A stretch of 40,669 bases of DNA. Origin: Thermoflexia bacterium (GTDB lineage Bacteria > Chloroflexota > Anaerolineae > B4-G1 > DUEL01). Below, piece after piece: positions 7,665 to 15,619 of the stretch (positions are counted from its first letter, which is position 1; every line of letters begins with the position of its first letter). The notes under the pieces are model-generated. The model was not told where the DNA came from. It did no database searches and worked only from the letters and a program-made list of their open reading frames with translations. Both the position numbers and the translations under genes were made by a program. Location: assembly GCA_011192125.1 (NCBI GenBank), contig DUEL01000038.1, forward strand, positions 1 through 40,669. The letters run 5' to 3'.

Positions 7665-7699
7665 GGGTCCCCCGCCGACGGGCGGTCGACGGGGAACCC
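7665..7699 (-). terminator. Hairpin terminator after the YHS gene
   Basis: Two 15-nt arms (7665-7679 and 7685-7699; left arm GGGTCCCCCGCCGAC) pair fully on the minus-strand RNA if two G:U pairs are allowed, with a 5-nt loop. It starts 14 bp after the YHS stop, followed by a moderately U-rich stretch. The direction of wobble pairs fits minus-strand use. Confidence 0.65.
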
Positions 7700-7712
7700 T
7701 CCCGCGCCCCGG

Positions 7713-7892
7713 CTAGTGTCCGTGGCCCATATGGTGGCCGTGCTGCTCCTTACCCAGGTACTTCTCCGGGTCTTTCTCGAAAGCCGCCTTGCACCCCGGA
7801 GCGCAGAAGTAGTAGGTCTGTCCCTTGTACTCCGTCTTGGCCGGAGCTTTCTCCGGATCTACCATCATCCCGCAGACTGGATCCTTCACCAT
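7713..7892 (-). CDS. YHS-domain metal-binding protein with His-rich tail
   Basis: A 59-residue protein made of one YHS domain: DPVCGMMVDPEKA, then YYFCAPGCKAAFEKDPEKYL, and a His-rich tail (EQHGHHMGHGH). The cysteines (C8, C30, C34) and the tail suggest binding of copper or another soft metal; YHS domains accompany copper ATPases and metal permeases. The ATG at 7892 follows a perfect AGGAGG. A longer in-frame reading upstream lacks family similarity and was rejected. It lies 64 nt downstream of the FTR1-type permease, probably in the same transcript, closed by the terminator at 7665-7699. Confidence 0.9.
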   Translation of the reverse strand: MVKDPVCGMMVDPEKAPAKTEYKGQTYYFCAPGCKAAFEKDPEKYLGKEQHGHHMGHGH

Positions 7893-7956
7893 TTGTCTTC
7901 CTCCTTGCTCTGTTATTTCTTGCGTCCTGCACTCTACATCCTGTACCTGCACCTTA

Positions 7957-8790
7957 CTACGCCTGCACCTCCCTCCCCACGGCCAGAGCCCTCGCCCGGC
8001 CCAGCCGGAGACTGGCAGCGCCGACGACGGCGAAGTAGACCCCGTAGGCGAGCACCTCCAGAAGCGACGGGTCGCCGTTGTAACCGAAGAGCGCTTTGAG
8101 GAGAGTTCCCACCCCGCTGTTCTCGTCCAGGATCGGATTGAGGTCCCACACGTGTTCGACAAAGGTGGGCAGCAGCGCTGCTTCCTGGAGTTCGTGTACG
8201 CTCTGGGCCACCAACCCGGCGGCGAAGAGGAGAAGGAGAAGGCCAGTGACGCGGAAGAAGATGCCCATGTTGAGCCGCCGACCAGCGGCGAACGTCAGCC
8301 AGCCCAGGCCGACGGCTATGCCCAGCCCCATCGCGCCGCCGAGCAGCGTCTGGGCGGGGGTGGCGGTGAAGGCGGCGGCGGTGAGGAAGAGAACCGTCTC
8401 GATCCCTTCCCGCACCACGGCGATGAAGGCCAGGGCGAAGAGCGGTCCATTGCTTCCGGCGACAGTGGCCCGCCGCACGTCCTGCTCCAACTCCGTCTGG
8501 ATCTGCCGCCCCTGCCGCTGCATCCAGAAGATCATCCAGGTCAGTACCACCGCGGCCAGCAGCATCGTCGCGCCCTCAAAGATCTCCTCGCTACGTCCTT
8601 CGAAAGCCACGCCCAGCCGATGGATCGCCAGCCCCGCGACCACGCTGGCTCCAACAGCCGCCGCCACGCCAGCCCAGACCACCTTGGCCCGGTCGGCGTG
8701 TCCCAACCTCCGCAGCACGCTCAACACGATGCCGACGATCAGCGCGGCCTCCAGTCCCTCTCGCAGTGTGATCAGTCCAGAAGCAAGCAT
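7957..8790 (-). CDS. FTR1-family iron (or other metal) permease
   Basis: A 277-residue membrane protein with about seven helices. The two family motifs are REGLE (residues 10-14) and REGIE (127-131), the acidic sites needed for iron passage in FTR1/EfeU. The start at 8790 is chosen because the family begins just before the first REGLE and because AGGAG lies 7 nt upstream. That ribosome site overlaps the stop of the metallo-beta-lactamase pseudogene, so the two may be translationally coupled. Neither EfeO nor EfeB partners are nearby; the downstream YHS protein may be the local metal handler. Confidence 0.92.
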   Translation of the reverse strand: MLASGLITLREGLEAALIVGIVLSVLRRLGHADRAKVVWAGVAAAVGASVVAGLAIHRLGVAFEGRSEEIFEGATMLLAAVVLTWMIFWMQRQGRQIQTELEQDVRRATVAGSNGPLFALAFIAVVREGIETVLFLTAAAFTATPAQTLLGGAMGLGIAVGLGWLTFAAGRRLNMGIFFRVTGLLLLLFAAGLVAQSVHELQEAALLPTFVEHVWDLNPILDENSGVGTLLKALFGYNGDPSLLEVLAYGVYFAVVGAASLRLGRARALAVGREVQA

Positions 8791-8798
8791 ATCTTCTC

Positions 8799-9081
8799 CT
8801 ACAACTCGACGGTCGCTCCAAGGCGGGCCACGGCGACCTCCCATCCCCACTCCCCCAGCGTGCGGCAGAGAGCCTCGCTGGCCTGCGGCTCACCGTGGAT
8901 GACGAAGGTCCGCCCCGGCGGAGCCGTAAAGCCTCCCAACCAGCGCAGCAGTTCGTCCCGGTCGGCGTGGACCGAGAGGGCGTCCACAGTCCACCAGGTA
9001 GCGGTGCCCGTCCGTCTGCAGCAAAAAGCGGGAGCCGGTGACCCCACCTGCAGCCCCCAGGAACGACAGCGTAGCGCCCAC
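8799..9081 (-). pseudogene. Metallo-beta-lactamase/RNA-specificity exonuclease family, internally deleted
   Basis: Only the two ends of an MBL-fold (CPSF73-like, RMMBL) hydrolase remain. From a GTG at 9081 the first 33 residues read LSFLGAAGGVTGSR and YLVDCG, the usual N-terminus. After a +1 frame change near 8983-8996 the other frame gives VDALSVHADRDELLRWL and FVIHGEP to a TAG at 8799, the usual C-terminus. The catalytic HxHxDH region and most of the ~450-residue protein are absent. Two GTCCAC copies (8982-8987, 8989-8994) lie at the junction. The remnant directly precedes the FTR1 gene. Confidence 0.85.
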
Positions 9082-9100
9082 GGTTTCTCTCCCTTCGGTA

Positions 9101-9224
9101 ACAGGCGTTGCGCAGTTTCACCACAGAGACACAGAGGGCACGGAGTTTCTCTAAGTTTCCCAAAGATTTCTCTGTGTCCTCTGTGCCTCGGTGGTTCCCT
9201 CCATCACGACTGCGCAAGCCCTGT
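9101..9224. mobile_element. MITE-like element with 16-bp terminal inverted repeats and 5-bp target duplication
   Basis: The ends ACAGGCGTTGCGCAGT (9101-9116) and ACTGCGCAAGCCCTGT (9209-9224) match 14 of 16 as inverted repeats. CGGTA flanks both sides (9096-9100 and 9225-9229). The 124-bp body is itself a long imperfect palindrome of the CACCACAGAG family with no coding capacity. It sits just upstream of the pseudogene ribosome site. The whole 9082-9465 gap holds this element, a second palindrome (9341-9396) and a terminator, but no gene. Confidence 0.75.
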
Positions 9225-9340
9225 CGGTAAGTACAATGCTATTGTAGTGGGAGGACGGTGGTCCAACCAGAGGTATCTGGCCCGTTCGCAACCCCGCCAT
9301 TTGGCGTAGGCCGCTTCCGGGATGAGGGAGGGGCCATCCA

Positions 9341-9396
9341 ACAGTTGCCAGCCTCCCGCAGGTTACGTGACTGCAGGGAACCTGCGGGTGGCTCCT
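9341..9396. repeat. Dispersed palindrome with CCTCCCGCAGGTTACG and GGGAACCTGCGGG arms
   Basis: The arms CCCGCAGGTT and AACCTGCGGG (10 bp, perfect) enclose a 14-nt loop. A second copy in opposite orientation lies at 26170-26275 and shares both outer ends. It is downstream of the GH15 gene, beyond its terminator. Confidence 0.6.
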
Positions 9397-9419
9397 TATG
9401 ATGGATCACGGGAAACAAG

Positions 9420-9445
9420 AAACCCCCGCCGAAGGGCGGGGGTTT
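9420..9445 (-). terminator. Rho-independent terminator of the alpha-glucan operon
   Basis: AAACCCCCGCC, a GAAG tetraloop and GGCGGGGGTTT form a perfect 11-bp stem 20 bp after the GH15 stop. On the minus strand it runs into TTTCTTGTTTCC, an adequate U tract. Confidence 0.88.
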
Positions 9446-9465
9446 GCCAGCGGAGTGGGTTCGCC

Positions 9466-10551
9466 CTAGACGCGGGCTTTAAGCGCGTGTCGCAGGATGA
9501 TGTACTTGGCGTGCGACCAGAGGAGCGGTTGGGCGATCTCCCCGCGCTGTCGACGCCACATCTCCAGGTGGGGAGGGCTGGTCAGCGTGCGGGGCACCTG
9601 CTCCGGAAGGTTGCCCTGCTCGTCGGCCTGGGCCTCCACCCACGCCAGCAACTCGGCGGCTCGCTCCACCTCCCCCACCTCGGTGTAGTACCAGCCCAGC
9701 CAGGCGGTCAGCAGGACCCACTCGCCACCGCCGTAGTAGGTGTCGGCGGCGTACCGATGGACGCCGCCCCCATCCCGCCGCAGATCCTCCTCGATCCGTT
9801 CCACTGTGGCCCTCATCAGTGGGTCGGTCGGCTCGACCAACCGGTAGGGGGTGGCGACACCCAGCAGGCTCGCGTCCACGACCGGGTTCCCGATAGACTT
9901 CACCAGTCGACCATCGGCCACGCCGTGCGCCAACAGGTACGCCCGGATCTTCTCCGGGGCCTCGCTCCACGTCCCCTCGAGCCCCAGCGACATCAACCCT
10001 CGCAGGCCGCCGTAGATGGCGGCGAGGGTGTACGGGTGGACCCGATCGCCGAACTCCTCCCAGCAGTCGTAGCAGGGATGGGTCCATAGGGCCGCCAGAT
10101 AGCGGGCGACCAGGAGGGCGGCCTCCTGCCACCCGGCGGGCAGAGCGTCCAGGCCGGAGAACCGGATATGCTCGGCCAACGCCCACAACCAGGTCCCCAG
10201 TCCGTCTAACTGGAAGTTAGGCCAGTCGTCCTCCCCATCCTCCCCGTCCAACGTGTACCGGGTGTGCAGATAGTCCCCCTCATCCAGCCGCTCGCCCCGG
10301 CGGGCCTTCTCGATCGCCTGCTCCACCCCATCGCGGCGGTGATTGACGACGCGGCTGCACCAAGCGTGGAAGCGGCGGGCGCTCTCCACCTGCCCCGCTA
10401 GGTCCATCGCGTAGGCGATGTAAGCCCCGTCGCGGAACCAGCAGTAGCGGTAATCAGGGAAACTGGGGCTGGCCAGGTAGGCACCGGTATCGGATTGATG
10501 GGTCAAGATCACCTGGATGCTATAACGGTATAGGTCGGTCAAGGCACTCAC
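9466..10551 (-). CDS. GH15-family glucan hydrolase (glucoamylase/glucodextranase type), catalytic domain only
   Basis: A 361-residue (alpha/alpha)6-barrel protein. YRYCWFRDG and CYDCWEEFGDRVH are GH15 signatures; E165 or E166 is the likely acid and E317 in GNLPEQV the likely base. It lacks a signal peptide and the N-terminal beta-domain of full-length bacterial glucoamylases, so it should act in the cytoplasm on imported oligosaccharides. The start is GTG at 10551, or possibly TTG at 10542, which has GAGGTG at better spacing. It lies 27 nt after the GH66 gene, last in the operon. Release of glucose from alpha-linked oligosaccharides is inferred; linkage preference (1,4 or 1,6) cannot be read. 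Confidence 0.85.
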   Translation of the reverse strand: MSALTDLYRYSIQVILTHQSDTGAYLASPSFPDYRYCWFRDGAYIAYAMDLAGQVESARRFHAWCSRVVNHRRDGVEQAIEKARRGERLDEGDYLHTRYTLDGEDGEDDWPNFQLDGLGTWLWALAEHIRFSGLDALPAGWQEAALLVARYLAALWTHPCYDCWEEFGDRVHPYTLAAIYGGLRGLMSLGLEGTWSEAPEKIRAYLLAHGVADGRLVKSIGNPVVDASLLGVATPYRLVEPTDPLMRATVERIEEDLRRDGGGVHRYAADTYYGGGEWVLLTAWLGWYYTEVGEVERAAELLAWVEAQADEQGNLPEQVPRTLTSPPHLEMWRRQRGEIAQPLLWSHAKYIILRHALKARV

Positions 10552-10578
10552 CTCGGGTTGGAGAATCTGTGGATACGA

Positions 10579-12198
10579 TCAGGCCCACTCCAGCACGACG
10601 AGGGCCCAATCGCCCAGTTGGGGGATCGAGAACGTCACCTCGTCCTGGCCTGCGAACGGCAGCGGTGCGGCCCGGAGGGGGCCGTCGGGCGAGGCCCACC
10701 AGACGCGCTCGATGGGCCGCTCCGCGGGATACCGGACGCGCAGGTCGGTCAGCACCGGCGGGCCCTCCCCCAGGGGCTGGTCCCACCGGACCCGTCCCCC
10801 CTTCGGCAGGTTGATCAGGCTGATCGTCTCGAACCCCTCTCCCTGGCGGACGACGGCCCACACGTCAACCTCCTGACCGCCCGCTCCCTCTACGACGACG
10901 TGCCGACCCCTCTCGAGGGTCGCATCGCGGGTCCCCAGGGATAAGACGTTCTCGTAGCGGACCAAGAAATCGTAGTAGCGGCGTAGCGTATCGGCCAGGC
11001 CGTCGGTCATCCGTCCGTGCTTGGGGAAGTAGGGGTCTGAGAGCAGCCCGCCGACCTCCCCCAGTTCGATGCGGAAGCCGCCGCTGGCGAAGATAACCCC
11101 GTCGGCCAGGCGGACGTTCCGCTCGTGGGCCGGGTCGATGTAGACGGCGAGGACCACCGGCTTGCCGCCCCCCAGCCGCTGCCCATCGACCACCAGCCGG
11201 TGGAGGTCCCGGTACTCGACATCGGGCGGCCAGACCTCGATGTAGACGAAGTCCGTCTCGGCACCGGCGACGGCCTCGATGGGCCAGTTCCCGACGGCGT
11301 TGAAGGCCGTGGCCCCTTCCGGTCCCCGGTGGCGATGCACGAGGTGGCTGGTCGCCCGGATGAGGGATGGGAAGGCCCGGTCCAGCGCGACCGGCCGACC
11401 GCGGGCGTCGTACCCCTCCTTCGGATCGCCATATTGGTCCAGGTGGACGCCGTCGAAGCCCAGTTCCCGCAGCATCCGGTCGAACTCGGAGAGGAGGTGG
11501 TCCGTCCACGGGGAGCCGGGGGAGGGGTCCATAATCATCAGGAAGTCCTCGCCGAAGGGGATAGGGCGGCCGTCGGCGTCCAGGAGGGCCCAGTCGGGAT
11601 GCTGATGGTAGAAGGGAACCGAGGCCCCGTAGACGGCGGCGTAGGCCATCGCGGCGACGCCGTGGGCGTGGGCTGTCTCGATCAACCGGCGCACCGTGGT
11701 CAGCGATAGCCGCCGCCCCAGCGGGTCGGTGAAGACCTCCGCCGGAGGGAGGAGTCGCTCGTGACGGTACATCCAGTCGTAGAACTGGAGCCCGTTGAGG
11801 TGGTAGCGCACCCACCACCCCGCCGCCGATTCGAGGTCGCTCCGCCCCGGCCGGAAGTCGCACAGGAAGCCGTACCGGGGGGCCTGGGTCCAGCGCTCCA
11901 GGACGTCGAAGGCGGTGGAACCGGTGGCGAGGACCCGCCCGGCCATATCGGTCACCTGGACGTCCACCCCGTAGCCACGGGGGGCATCCGTGGGCGGGCA
12001 CCAGGCGAGTTCCAGAGTTGCTTTTCCCACCTCGTTGAGGCGGACGGCCCGCGTTTTCCTGGCGACCTCGTCGCAAAGGAAGGCGAAGGAGGTCAGCACC
12101 TGCACGTCCGCACCGGCCGGGCCGTGGAGGTCGACCGTGAGGCGGGCGATCTCGCCAGGGCGGTAGCAGGCCTTGTGGGGGTACACCTCTACCCGCAT
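10579..12198 (-). CDS. GH66-family dextranase/cycloisomaltooligosaccharide glucanotransferase-like enzyme
   Basis: A 539-residue protein with an N-terminal beta-sandwich (1-105), TIM barrel (about 108-440) and C-terminal beta-domain. YGFLCDF, HLNGLQFYDWMYRHE and FDGVHLDQYG are GH66 signatures. The likely nucleophile is D254 (HLDQYG) and acid/base E321 (VYIEVWPP). GH66 enzymes cut alpha-1,6-glucans or cyclise isomaltooligosaccharides. There is no signal peptide, which is unusual since typical dextranases are secreted; it should process oligosaccharides after ABC import. The start is 4 nt after the upstream permease stop, so it is co-transcribed. Confidence 0.87.
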   Translation of the reverse strand: MRVEVYPHKACYRPGEIARLTVDLHGPAGADVQVLTSFAFLCDEVARKTRAVRLNEVGKATLELAWCPPTDAPRGYGVDVQVTDMAGRVLATGSTAFDVLERWTQAPRYGFLCDFRPGRSDLESAAGWWVRYHLNGLQFYDWMYRHERLLPPAEVFTDPLGRRLSLTTVRRLIETAHAHGVAAMAYAAVYGASVPFYHQHPDWALLDADGRPIPFGEDFLMIMDPSPGSPWTDHLLSEFDRMLRELGFDGVHLDQYGDPKEGYDARGRPVALDRAFPSLIRATSHLVHRHRGPEGATAFNAVGNWPIEAVAGAETDFVYIEVWPPDVEYRDLHRLVVDGQRLGGGKPVVLAVYIDPAHERNVRLADGVIFASGGFRIELGEVGGLLSDPYFPKHGRMTDGLADTLRRYYDFLVRYENVLSLGTRDATLERGRHVVVEGAGGQEVDVWAVVRQGEGFETISLINLPKGGRVRWDQPLGEGPPVLTDLRVRYPAERPIERVWWASPDGPLRAAPLPFAGQDEVTFSIPQLGDWALVVLEWA

Positions 12199-12202
12199 CG
12201 GC

Positions 12203-13045
12203 CTACCCCTTCAGCCCGCTGCGGGCGATGCCGCGGATGAAGTACCGCTGGAAGAGGACGAAGACCGCGATCACCGGAAGCAGGGCGACGACGGAGGCGG
12301 CGAAGACCTGCCCCCACTGGGTCAGGTGCTGGTTCTGGAAGAGGGCGATGGCGATGGGAAGGGTGCGGCGGGTCGTCTCCTTGATCGCCACGTGCGCCCA
12401 GGGGAACTCGTCCCAACTGTACAGGAAGGTGAAGATCGCCACGGTGGCCAGCCCCGGCCGGGAGAGGGGAAGGATGATGTGCCAGAACATCGTCCATTGG
12501 CTCCCACCGTCGATGCGCACCGCGTCCTCCAACTCGCTGGGGATGCTCTCGAAGAAACCGCGCAGGAGAAAGGTCTGCATCGAGAGGTTCATCGTGACGT
12601 AGACGACCACCAGCCCCGCGTAACTGTTCAGCAGCCGGAACGTCTTGGCGACCAGGAACTGGGGGATGATCAGCGTCACGGGAGGGATCATCATCCCCAG
12701 CAGGAGAAGGTAGAACAGGGGCTCTCGGCCCGGGAACTCGAGCCGGCTGAAGGCGTAGGCCAGGAGCGAGGAGATCAGGACCGTCGCCGCCGTGGTGGCG
12801 ACCGCCACGACGAGGCTGTTCAGGAAGTAGAGGAAGAACAGGTCCTTGCTCAACGCCTGGACGTAGTTGTTAAGGGTGACCTCGCTGGGCAGGAGGCGTG
12901 GGGGGTACTCGAAGGTGTACTGCTGGGGTTTCAGGGAGGTCGATACCATATAAATGAACGGCACCGCGACGATCACCAGCCCGCCGATGAGGAGGGCATA
13001 GGTCGCTGCCTGGTGGTACCATTTGCGTTCCGCTGGCAGGAGCAT
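12203..13045 (-). CDS. Carbohydrate ABC transporter permease (MalG-type)
   Basis: A 280-residue inner-membrane permease with six predicted helices and the EAA loop (about residues 182-200, ELEDAVRIDGGSQWTMFWHI), which docks the ATPase. It ends with the basic tail of CUT1 permeases. It starts 3 nt after the MalF-type gene stop and ends 4 nt before the GH66 start, so it is mid-operon. No ATPase gene is in this operon; CUT1 systems commonly share an MsmK/UgpC-type ATPase encoded elsewhere. Confidence 0.93.
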   Translation of the reverse strand: MLLPAERKWYHQAATYALLIGGLVIVAVPFIYMVSTSLKPQQYTFEYPPRLLPSEVTLNNYVQALSKDLFFLYFLNSLVVAVATTAATVLISSLLAYAFSRLEFPGREPLFYLLLLGMMIPPVTLIIPQFLVAKTFRLLNSYAGLVVVYVTMNLSMQTFLLRGFFESIPSELEDAVRIDGGSQWTMFWHIILPLSRPGLATVAIFTFLYSWDEFPWAHVAIKETTRRTLPIAIALFQNQHLTQWGQVFAASVVALLPVIAVFVLFQRYFIRGIARSGLKG

Positions 13046-13048
13046 CGC

Positions 13049-13987
13049 TCAGTACTCCACACGCCGACGGAGCAGGCGGATCTGGAGGAGGCTGATGACG
13101 AAGACGAAGGCCGTCAACAGGTAACTGATGGCCGCTCCGCCGCTGAAGTTCAACCGGTCGAAGGTCTCTTTATACATCAGGGTCAGGACGGAATGGGTCA
13201 GGTCCAGCGGTCGGCCGCCGTCGGTGATCAGGAGGACGGAGATGTAGACGTTGAGCCCGCCGATGACCAGGACGACCAACAGGAAGACCAGCGTGGGCCG
13301 CAGCAGCGGCAACGTGACGTGGCGGAGCCGCTGCCACGGGCCAGCGCCGTCCACCGCGGCCGCCTCCAGCAGGTCGGCGGGGATCTCCTGCAATGCGGCC
13401 AGGAGGATGATCGCCGACCAGCCGACCCCCTTCCAGATGCCCAGCAGGTGGATCGGCACCATCGTCAGGATGGGGTCGGCCAACCAGCGGATGGGCTCAT
13501 CCACGAGGTGCAACACGTCGCGCAGGAGATAGTTGACCAGCCCCGCCTGGCTGTTGAAGAGGTACTCGAAGATCAGCGTCACGATCACCCAGGAGGTGAT
13601 GACCGGCAGGTAGTAGGCGACCCGGAAGAAGGTCCGCCCCCGGATCTCCTGATCCAGGAGAAGGGCGACGATCAGGGCGAGCACGATCTGGGCCGGCACG
13701 GTGACGAGGGTGTAGGCCAGCGTGTTCAGGACGGCCCGGCGGAAGATGGGGTCCTGAAGGATGGTGGCGTAATTGTCCAGCCCCACGAACGCGCTCCGCT
13801 CCGGGCGGATGATGTTCCAGTCGTAGAAACTGATCCGCAGGGAGTAGAGCATCGGATAGACGACGAAGAGGGTGAACAGGGCAAGGCCGGGCAGGAGAAA
13901 GAGGTACGCCATCCGGGCCCGGAAGGCCGACCGTACCAGGGTGCAGAGACGGGTCGGGAACGTCTCGATCATCCCCCGTGTGGTCAT
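13049..13987 (-). CDS. Carbohydrate ABC transporter permease (MalF-type)
   Basis: A 312-residue permease with six helices. The first is MAYLFLLPGLALFTLFVVYP and is preceded by a basic N-terminus. The EAA motif is DLLEAAAVDGAGPWQRLRHVTLP. It pairs with the adjacent MalG-type permease to form the channel for an oligosaccharide. The ATG at 13987 follows GGGGA. A 306-bp gap separates it from the solute-binding protein gene; this gap holds a dispersed palindrome and a hairpin, so permease expression is probably lower than that of the binding protein. Confidence 0.93.
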   Translation of the reverse strand: MTTRGMIETFPTRLCTLVRSAFRARMAYLFLLPGLALFTLFVVYPMLYSLRISFYDWNIIRPERSAFVGLDNYATILQDPIFRRAVLNTLAYTLVTVPAQIVLALIVALLLDQEIRGRTFFRVAYYLPVITSWVIVTLIFEYLFNSQAGLVNYLLRDVLHLVDEPIRWLADPILTMVPIHLLGIWKGVGWSAIILLAALQEIPADLLEAAAVDGAGPWQRLRHVTLPLLRPTLVFLLVVLVIGGLNVYISVLLITDGGRPLDLTHSVLTLMYKETFDRLNFSGGAAISYLLTAFVFVISLLQIRLLRRRVEY

Positions 13988-14088
13988 AAGATCCCCATCG
14001 CTCCTGGTGTATTTCTGCCTGGGGACGGTGGCATCGACGAGCCAGGGTCGAAACTCATCACCCAGGCGCAGAGTCCTTCTAGATGGAA

Positions 14089-14231
14089 TTCACCACAGAG
14101 GTACAGAGGACGCAGAGGACCTTTTAGATCTCCTGCCCTCTCTGTGTTCTCCGTGCCTCTGTACCTGAGGTCCCTTTGCGACCTCCGCGCCTCTGCGGTG
14201 TTTCATCCACGTGTAAGTGCGTAAGCCCTGT
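14089..14231. repeat. Dispersed CACCACAGAG-family palindrome, probable decayed MITE copy
   Basis: CACCACAGAGGTACAGAG pairs with a CTCTGTGTTCTCCGTGCCTCTG stretch, followed by a second right-hand arm (CCTCTGCGGTG). The right end AGTGCGTAAGCCCTGT (14216-14231) matches the terminal repeat of the complete element at 9209-9224 in 14 of 16 positions. No clear left end. It lies between the permease and binding-protein genes. Confidence 0.6.
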
Positions 14232-14235
14232 CTTT

Positions 14236-14277
14236 GAGGGACGCCGTCCGGGCGACGTGCCTCGAACGGCGTCCCTC
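14236..14277 (-). terminator. Intra-operon hairpin between binding-protein and permease genes
   Basis: GAGGGACGCCGT (14236-14247) and ACGGCGTCCCTC (14266-14277) form a perfect 12-bp stem with an 18-nt loop, 16 bp after the binding-protein stop. It may act as a partial terminator or 3'-end stabiliser, giving excess binding protein over permease. No U tract. Confidence 0.5.
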
Positions 14278-14293
14278 AGTCGTACCGGAGCCG

Positions 14294-15619
14294 CTACGGG
14301 GCCAGCAGGGCGTTGATCTCCTGGGCGGCCTGGTCCAGGGCCTCCTGGACCGTCTGCTCGCCGCGCAGCATCCTCTGGTAGGCGTTGTTGATCGCCCCGT
14401 CCATATCCCCCCACTTGGGGTGAGGCACCCGGGCCTGGGCCGTCTCCAACTGCTCCATGAAGATGCCGAAGTAGTCGGGGAGGTTGGGGTTGCCGGCCAG
14501 GCTCTTGAGCGTGGGGATGACCCCGCGCTCGGCCATCTTCAGTTGGGCCTCCTCGGAGAGGAGGAACCGGGCCCACTCCATCGCCGCCTCCTTGTGCTGG
14601 GAGCCCTCGAAGACGACGACGTTCTGCCCTCCGACGACGGAACTGGTCGTGCCGTCCGGCCCGGCGGGGACGAGGGCGAAGTTGACCTCGAAGTCGGGAT
14701 AGTCCGCCTTGTAGATGTCCACCATCCAGGGACCGTCGAAGATCATCGCGTACATACCGAGGGCGTGGCCGTCGGCGGTGCCGACCCCGCCGCCCAGGAG
14801 GTTGGGCGACATGCACCCTTCATTGTACATGTCTACGAGCATCTGAAAAGCGGCCACGCTCTCCGGGCCGTTGATGTAGCCCTCGGCGGTGGTGACGTCG
14901 TCGTCGACGATCTTGCCGCCCATCGCGTAGAAGACCGGCGCCGGGGCCCAGAAGTAGGTCCCGCCCTGAGCGTAGCCGTACCGCTCCTCGCCGTCGGAGA
15001 GGGCGCAGGCGACCTGCCGGAACTCCTCCATCGTGGTGGGCGGGCCGTCGATCCCGGCCTCCTCGAAGACCTCCTTGTTCCACAGGAGGACCTGCGTGTT
15101 GGTGTCCTGCGGGAGGCCGTAGTAGTGGCCCTTCCAGTAGTTGGTGGCCAGCGGGCCGGGGAAGGTGTTGGCCGCGATCTCGTCGAAGTCCGGCATCGCC
15201 TCATCCAGCGCGACCAGGGCCCCCATCTCCGCCAACTCCGGCACCCAGATGATGTCCAGACGGGCCGTATCCGGCCCCTCGCCGCCAGCGAGGCTGGTCA
15301 ACAGGGCCGACTTGAAGTCGTCGTAGGCGTAGCGGGTCATCTCGATGCGGATGTCGGGATGCTCCGCCTCGAACATGGCGATGACCTCCTCCATCGCCTC
15401 CACCTCGGCGTCGCTCATCGTGTGCCAGTAGGTCACCGTCACCGGCTCTGGCGCTTCGGTGGGGGCCTCGGTCGCCTCTTCAGTCGCCTCCTCGGTCGCT
15501 TCCTCCGTAGGAGGCTCCGTAGCCGGGGCCGGCGTCGTCGCTGGGCCGCCACAGGCGGTCAGCACCAGCCCCAGGATCAGCAGACCCGCCAGGGTCAACA
15601 TCCAGTTCGTGCGCTTCAT
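14294..15619 (-). CDS. Sugar ABC transporter solute-binding lipoprotein
   Basis: A 441-residue lipoprotein (signal 1-22, lipobox VLTAC, C23). It has a Thr/Glu/Ala/Pro linker (about 27-58) with tandem TEEA/TEAP units, then an extracellular binding protein of the MalE/CUT1 class starting VTVTYWHTMSDAEVEAM. It delivers an oligosaccharide to the adjacent MalF/MalG-type permeases. It is first in the operon, with an AAAGGAGGAG ribosome site at 15619 and a candidate ROK operator (15732-15750) 113 bp upstream. The operon context (GH66, GH15) suggests isomalto- or maltooligosaccharides; the ligand cannot be read from sequence. Confidence 0.93.
   Translation of the reverse strand: MKRTNWMLTLAGLLILGLVLTACGGPATTPAPATEPPTEEATEEATEEATEAPTEAPEPVTVTYWHTMSDAEVEAMEEVIAMFEAEHPDIRIEMTRYAYDDFKSALLTSLAGGEGPDTARLDIIWVPELAEMGALVALDEAMPDFDEIAANTFPGPLATNYWKGHYYGLPQDTNTQVLLWNKEVFEEAGIDGPPTTMEEFRQVACALSDGEERYGYAQGGTYFWAPAPVFYAMGGKIVDDDVTTAEGYINGPESVAAFQMLVDMYNEGCMSPNLLGGGVGTADGHALGMYAMIFDGPWMVDIYKADYPDFEVNFALVPAGPDGTTSSVVGGQNVVVFEGSQHKEAAMEWARFLLSEEAQLKMAERGVIPTLKSLAGNPNLPDYFGIFMEQLETAQARVPHPKWGDMDGAINNAYQRMLRGEQTVQEALDQAAQEINALLAP

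Noticed and set aside
7825..9309. A 494-codon plus-strand open frame over YHS, FTR1 and the pseudogene
   Set aside because: Its low-complexity sequence mirrors real minus-strand genes and includes the MITE; no family similarity.
9466..9520. Possible loss of a GH15 catalytic residue, because SHAK replaces the usual HAE near the C-terminus
   Set aside because: Comparison with characterised glucoamylases places the catalytic base in the preceding PEQ motif (E317), which is intact.
12173..14224. A 683-codon plus-strand open frame opposite the two ABC permeases
   Set aside because: Extremely charged, Gln/Asp/Gly-rich, and antisense to clear permeases; it also runs into an intergenic palindrome.
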